Shown piece by piece: positions 17,108 to 21,456 of a stretch of DNA of 21,456 nt. A model generated the notes under the pieces. The model saw only the letters and a program-made list of their open reading frames with translations. It was not told the DNA's origin and searched no databases. Positions within the stretch are counted from its first letter, which is position 1, and every line of letters starts with the position of its first letter. The position numbers and the translations under genes are program-made. Origin of the DNA: Dimargaris cristalligena (Eukaryota > Kickxellomycota > Dimargaritomycetes > Dimargaritales > Dimargaritaceae); NCBI GenBank assembly GCA_027576995.1, contig JANBQC010000494.1:1-21456 (forward strand), written 5' to 3'.

Positions 17108-18526
17108 CACTGGGTCGAAATATACCACTCGCCGTTAATATGGGCTGCACCAATTCCCATAGCTGGTATAGCAATGTTACATACGCCGTATTCCAACACC
17201 GGTACGCAGGAAGGCTGTCGCACGGGAATACCGTAGGCGCCAGCCCTAAATAGTTATTCCTGCGTGAGATGGAGCTTGGTCGAAATTTACCTATTTCGAG
17301 AAGATAATTGGCTAAGGGTTCGCTTTCTCGTGGCATCCCAATGGAATCGAGATGTCCCTTTTTACTCGGCGTACGACCGTCCCGTACCCTCAAAAATACC
17401 AGTCCGCCAAGGCTGGCTTGGTGAGTATCATGCATAAAGGGGAACAATGGCGACTACCTCTTGCGCCTAGGTGGGTGCAGGCACGGGGCCATTGACGAAC
17501 CGGACAAGGGCCGCACCTCTCCGCTTATCCCCTCACCCCTGCCTCCTTTTGTAACCATTCGTTCACTCTGCTCAGTTTACCCTGCTCTATTCCCCACCTA
17601 TCCCCTGAAATCAGCGCTCGGTCGTCAGACAATGTGTAACCCGGCCTTCACTTCATAGGCCTCTTCTGTTTCGACGGGTGAGAGAGAGAATACAGTGGAC
17701 AATTTTCCAAGTTTCAGCGTTGAACCATATACGTAGTTTGGGTGGGTGGGTGACAACAGTGGGCATAGTGCACGCATATTTGGAGAGTGGTAGGTGGGGG
17801 TGTGAACGACGACAACGATGAGGAGGGGGGTTCTTCACGGGGATAGGTATCGGAAAATCACAATAGTTGGACCCTGCTCTCAATTTAATCCTTTAGGGGG
17901 TTCCCATCTGGGAGGTTTACTAGAAGCCAAATAGCGCCGCTCTTTATCGAGAAACGGCTGGTAATCATAATGCGACCTTCGTATACTCACCATTCTCGAT
18001 CAGCGAAGCGACAATGGAGACGAGAGGGGGAACAGAGAAGGCAAATTCAGGCCGAGGGAGTACCCGCACCAAGTTGAAGGGGTGTGGGGCATTAGTCGCG
18101 GTGCCTTCGCTACATCCGCCCCAACGGCTTCCCAGTACGGCGTTACGGAGGGTTCGGCATAGTGTAGGTGTATATTATGCAATAAAAAGGGAGGACTAGG
18201 TACTACCACCCAAGGACCCTTTCCGCCAGTTAGCTTAATGCCCTACATCCATGGTGTGTTTCACCAGTATCGGCCCATTTTTAATAAGCCATAGCATTTT
18301 TATTCAAAGGGATTATTGCAGCTGCCCTTTTGGGTGCATTATTTTCGGGCGATTTGCGCTGGATTTGTATATATGCTCATCTGCGGTCGGCTACCAAGCC
18401 CTGCGGCTCACTGCTGGACTGTATGCGCATCGCCGGACCACCCCCTTATCCATTAACCTGTACTTGAATTCTTTCTCTCATTATATGCTCTTTGTCTGGC
18501 GCATTCATTTTCGCCCCCCCTTCCTT

Positions 18527-18532
18527 TATAAA
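18527..18532 (+). promoter_or_regulatory. TATAAA element of membrane-protein copy 2
   Basis: An exact TATAAA lies 270 bases before the start codon. Downstream of it the region to 18801 is strongly pyrimidine-rich and contains no ATG at all until the gene's own start in GCCATGG. This is typical of well-expressed fungal genes. Confidence 0.45.
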
Positions 18533-18576
18533 CCCAGGCCAATCCTCCACCGCAGCTTCTTCTTTTTTCCAATTAT

Positions 18577-18586
18577 CTAACCCTAA
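18577..18586 (-). promoter_or_regulatory. Telobox CTAACCCTAA
   Basis: The reverse complement is TTAGGGTTAG, the same decamer as at 10349-10358 in the FIP1/RAD2 promoter. It lies 45 bases downstream of TATAAA and about 215 bases before the ATG. A further AACCCTA lies at 19919-19925, after the gene. Confidence 0.4.
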
Positions 18587-18801
18587 AAGGTGTTGTAGCT
18601 GTCTGGGGCCGTCATTGCCCTCTGTTAACCCTTTTACCCTCTCTCCTCCCCTCCGCTCTTATCTTACTCCGTTGCCTTCTCGTCACACTGCGACGGTGGT
18701 TATTATTCTCCGCCCCCTATCTCCGCTTTAAGCCCCTTCTTACTTCCCTATTCACTCACATACTCACTCTCTCGCTAGCCCCTTAATCCCTTCGTTTAGC
18801 C

Positions 18802-19641
18802 ATGGCCTCCGCCTACCGCTTTTTCCGTATGGAAAACTTCGACCCGGAGAGGTTCGTCACCTCCAACATCGTCGGACCTCGATTCCTCTTCTACGCCCGC
18901 CTGCTAATCGCTCTCTATTCCCTGGCCACTATCGTGGTCATGTTCGTGACCAGCGAAGAGCGCTTCTTCTGGTACATGACCAGCTGGTCATTCTTCGGCC
19001 TGACCATCTATTTCGCCTTGGCTACTTTTATCTCGTGGCGGTACTGCTTCGGACCCCTGCGCTTCACGGAGCACCAAAACCCCCTCGCCCGCGTCTCCAC
19101 CCCCGTGCGCGCCGCCTACTGGTTTCTCTACGAAAGTGTGGCCGTTCTTCACCTCCTGGTGCCCATCGTGTTCTGGGCCCTCCTATCGTCGGCCTTTGAT
19201 ACCTCCACTTCCCTGACCATGTTCTCAAGCATCGGCCCTCATGCCACCGACTTCTTCCTCATGGCCACCGAGGTTCTATTCAATCGCCAGCTATTGCAAT
19301 TAAGCCATATGGTCGTTCTCCTCATTGTCCTGGCCTTGTACCTGGCCCTCGCGTATTTGGTATGGGGTGCTACTCAGGTATTCGTGTATTCATTCCTTAA
19401 CTTCCATAAACTCCACGGCTATATCGCCCTGGTGGTATTGGCCATGGGCGTGTTTTGCTGCCTTCTTTTCCTCATTCAATATTTCGTTCACCGCGGCCGC
19501 GACTATGTTTTCCGGCGGCGGCGGGCGGTCCTTGTGGTCCGGGAAAAGGCCAACGGACAGTACATTGAAACGACGCCAATGCCTCGAGGAGGAGCTTATG
19601 CGGCACCCGTGTCTATCACGACTCCCCAGCAAATCCCGTAA
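18802..19641 (+). CDS. Six-pass membrane protein, FAR-17a/AIG1-like, copy 2
   Basis: 279 aa, paralogue of the gene at 16080 and aligned with it without gaps to about residue 245 (147 of 245 identical by my count). Conserved blocks are FDPE-FVTSN (13-22), YMT-WSFFGLTIYF (58-71), YWFLYES (106-112), H147 in PHATD, EVLFNRQ (157-163), LQLSH, FVYSFLN and RGRDYVFRRRR (231-241). The Thr60 and His147 that match the AIG1 hydrolase pair are kept in both copies. VYPFL has become VYSFL here, a change at an otherwise conserved Pro. The tail differs in sequence but again ends QIP. Codons are more C-ending than in copy 1 (TTC, CTC, ATC, GCC), which with the ATG-free leader suggests the more highly expressed copy. 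No signal peptide; the membrane compartment (probably ER) is inference. Confidence 0.85.
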   Translation: MASAYRFFRMENFDPERFVTSNIVGPRFLFYARLLIALYSLATIVVMFVTSEERFFWYMTSWSFFGLTIYFALATFISWRYCFGPLRFTEHQNPLARVSTPVRAAYWFLYESVAVLHLLVPIVFWALLSSAFDTSTSLTMFSSIGPHATDFFLMATEVLFNRQLLQLSHMVVLLIVLALYLALAYLVWGATQVFVYSFLNFHKLHGYIALVVLAMGVFCCLLFLIQYFVHRGRDYVFRRRRAVLVVREKANGQYIETTPMPRGGAYAAPVSITTPQQIP

Positions 19642-20700
19642 CTATTTTCAGGTCCCAGCTCGGCCTGGGTCTCTCCCCTTTTCGTATATATATTTTTTAT
19701 CTTCCCTTTATGTTTTTTTTTGTTTTTTTGCTTTTACTGTACCAACATCCCCCGTATCCTTTTGGGAGTATTTATCATTGCGCCCCTCCCTATAATATGG
19801 GTTTTTTTGCCCTTGTTATGGCTTGGTTCGTCGGTAAACCAAATCCTCTATCCTACTACACTTTGGCCAGTTGTTTTATTGGTCCCTGATGATCATTTTT
19901 CCTTTTGGTCCCCAATTTAACCCTAGTTCCGGGCCATTAATATATTTTTATGATTGGTGAACCAACGTATCCGAGTCGCATGGTCTCGTTGATTTACTAG
20001 CCCTTCCCACATCACAGTAATGGGGGTGCTCTATTGGCCAGCATCCGTCATATTCGTCTTTAGTGATTGCCTCCTAAATAGAATCAGGCATATAGGATGC
20101 TTAATTTTGGGTAGTTAGGGAAAATCAGGCCTCCAGGCCAGTAATCAGTCTATAGTTTTGTGAGAAAATATCAGCAGACATGTAATTTTCATCCATGTGT
20201 AAATATGGCCTGTGTCAATTTAGTAGCATGACAGTCCCTTTCCCATTCTCGACGTCTTGGCCCTATAAGCCCGATTTTTATTATACTTTAATTCTAAATA
20301 TGCCTGTTTTTAGTGTTTGGGCTTATAGTTGGGTCCGTGATTTAATATTTAATAGTTAATATAGAATTTCTCCCACTCGAATATCACCAATGCAACATTG
20401 GTAGGCCTGGGTATAACCCCGCGGAGCTGAATGCCCTTTATACATCTAGCATTGTAGTTATTTATTGCAGTTAGACTATAGGTATAAAAAATGAATGCCC
20501 ATGGCAAGGGAAACTGGGGGCTTGTCAATTAACACCGCAATGTTAATCAATGGCGGGGGGGTGGTTCGTCTATTGCCTCATATCCCAACTGGTATACCTT
20601 GGTGTTTCGGCTGCTCTCATGCCCAATTTCAATAGAGGCTAAGTCCTTGGGAAAGGGCATCTAAAAGCCATGTTTATTGGCGGAATGGTCTAAGAAGGGA
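19642..20700. other. Intergenic region
   Basis: About 1 kb between converging genes. The T-rich stretch at 19690-19735 suits the 3' untranslated region of the membrane-protein gene. There are no coding frames of note, no repeats longer than a few bases, and one AACCCTA at 19919-19925. Otherwise I see nothing in it. Confidence 0.55.
20673..20678 (-). terminator. Poly(A) signal of the secreted-protein gene
   Basis: TTTATT on the plus strand reads AATAAA on the minus strand, 23 bases after the stop codon at 20701-20703. This is close but workable for a fungal 3' end. Confidence 0.45.
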
Positions 20701-21354
20701 CTATTTCAGCTGTTTCAACTGCTTTCCAGTAGAGTGGCAGCGGGACACCATGTCCTCCAAGGCCTTCCACTGGCGAGCACCAGCCTCCGTCCCAGGGAAC
20801 GAACCGAAATAGATGACCCAGCTATTATCATCTATATTATCCGTTTCCGGCAGGGTTCTCACTTTACTCTCTTTATCATACGTCTGATCGTGCTTTGGGA
20901 CATGGTAAAGCGCAACGACAGGGGTCGACGATTCCGTCTCGATTGTAATTTTGTAGATGATTTGGTTGTTGTTGGCCCATTCTTTGATTTGTTTTCGGAA
21001 ATATATGACTAATGGGGTGCGGGAGGGAAGACTCCTCATATAGCTTAGGAAATGACTCCACGCGGTACCCGCGAAATAATAAGGGGTCCAGCTGGTGGCG
21101 GAAGATGGTCTATCTAAGAATTGCTGTTCCGTTGGAAGATGCTTGAATAACGGGGACGTCGAGTCGCTATCCTTGGCTTCGGAGAAGTGGTAAAAATCCC
21201 CCACTTCAAAGGTGGGTAAAAATGGCGAATATGTTGGGGACTGCCCAGTGGCCCGGTTTTTGGGAAGTGCGGGATTACTATCTCCGGTGTTTTTTGTGTA
21301 GGGCGTAGAGCCCATTACCGTCCCAGCTAATAGGGCTAAAGTTAGTCCGCGCAT
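20701..21354 (-). CDS. Small secreted protein of unknown function
   Basis: 217 aa. The only in-frame ATG is at 21354, and it begins a classic signal peptide: MRGL, then a short hydrophobic core (TLALLAGTVMG), then polar sequence starting STPYTKN. Cleavage is likely near residue 15-17. The mature part of about 200 residues has no transmembrane segment and a single Cys near the C-terminus, so no disulfide framework. It has aromatic-rich stretches (SWTPYYFAGTAW, VIYFGSF) and alternating beta-like segments (IIYKITIETE, VVALYHVP). I do not recognise a family. In a parasitic or predatory fungus such a protein would be an effector candidate, but nothing here proves that. It has an AATAAA just after the stop and about 100 bases of upstream sequence before the window ends. 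Confidence 0.65.
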   Translation of the reverse strand: MRGLTLALLAGTVMGSTPYTKNTGDSNPALPKNRATGQSPTYSPFLPTFEVGDFYHFSEAKDSDSTSPLFKHLPTEQQFLDRPSSATSWTPYYFAGTAWSHFLSYMRSLPSRTPLVIYFRKQIKEWANNNQIIYKITIETESSTPVVALYHVPKHDQTYDKESKVRTLPETDNIDDNSWVIYFGSFPGTEAGARQWKALEDMVSRCHSTGKQLKQLK

Positions 21355-21456
21355 AATGATGATGAAGGTTTGAGGCAGGATATGGGAGAGGTTCAACCGA
21401 GCTGTATACCGAAAAATCCGTTGGATGAAGCAAATAGTACTGGTTAAAAATAAATC

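Larger units (their letters stand above)
16926..18801. other. Intergenic region between the two membrane-protein genes
   Basis: 1.9 kb. It holds an (AAT)n microsatellite, then mixed sequence without a credible gene. A minus-strand frame at 17079-17447 owes its end to the microsatellite (poly-Tyr) and lacks homologous features. From about 18520 the DNA becomes pyrimidine-rich and carries the promoter of copy 2. Confidence 0.55.

Noticed and set aside
17079..17433. Minus-strand frame of about 120 codons after membrane-protein copy 1
   Set aside because: It ends in poly-Tyr made by the AAT microsatellite, has no recognisable domain and overlaps the expected 3' region of the plus-strand gene.
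20671..20700. Sequence GGCGGAATGGTCTAAGAAGG resembling the start of a Leu/Ser tRNA
   Set aside because: No T-arm or matching acceptor end could be found downstream; it is the 3' flank of the secreted-protein gene.

Overview
The window looks like nuclear DNA of a fungus. The genes are eukaryotic, with GT-AG introns of 168 to 281 bp (some with a CTAAC or CTAAT branch site and a pyrimidine tract), ATG contexts of the ACCATGG type and AATAAA signals. Three genes are core fungal or animal genes: a BLM/Sgs1 RecQ helicase, the polyadenylation factor Fip1 and the repair nuclease Rad2/XPG. The others are two tandem copies of a six-pass membrane protein of the FAR-17a/AIG1 type and a small secreted orphan. 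Low-complexity tails and modest intron density would fit an early-diverging fungus, but the sequence alone does not settle the lineage. I see no tRNA, rRNA, transposase, CRISPR array or bacterial-type operon.

Layout. Positions 1-2300 are AT-rich and hold no convincing gene, only a strong hairpin (138-189) and a possible decayed reading frame. Position 2318 up to about 6247 is the RecQ helicase on the minus strand, with TATA and CCAAT elements upstream. Positions 7365-9670 are FIP1 on the minus strand, in two exons. The first exon is only 30 codons and lies before a 281-bp intron. FIP1 and RAD2 are head to head across 969 bp that contain a perfect double GATA palindrome and a telomere-like TTAGGGTTAG. 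RAD2 (10640-14201, plus) has three exons joining to 1066 aa. After 1.9 kb without genes come the two membrane-protein paralogues (16080-16925 and 18802-19641, both plus), about 60% identical without gaps over 245 residues. A minus-strand gene for a 217-aa secreted protein (20701-21354) closes the window.

How the parts relate. The helicase and Rad2 are genome-maintenance enzymes (homologous recombination and replication-fork repair; nucleotide-excision repair). Fip1 acts in mRNA 3'-end formation. Nothing joins them into one pathway beyond neighbourhood and the FIP1/RAD2 shared promoter. The membrane pair is the most distinctive part. Both copies keep a Thr and a His at the spacing of the AIG1/ADTRP lipid hydrolase pair, but their 5' leaders differ sharply: copy 1 has an overlapping upstream ORF, while copy 2 has a long pyrimidine-rich leader without ATG. 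I found no clearly new multi-gene system; the findings are gene-model corrections, motif-level oddities and promoter structure.
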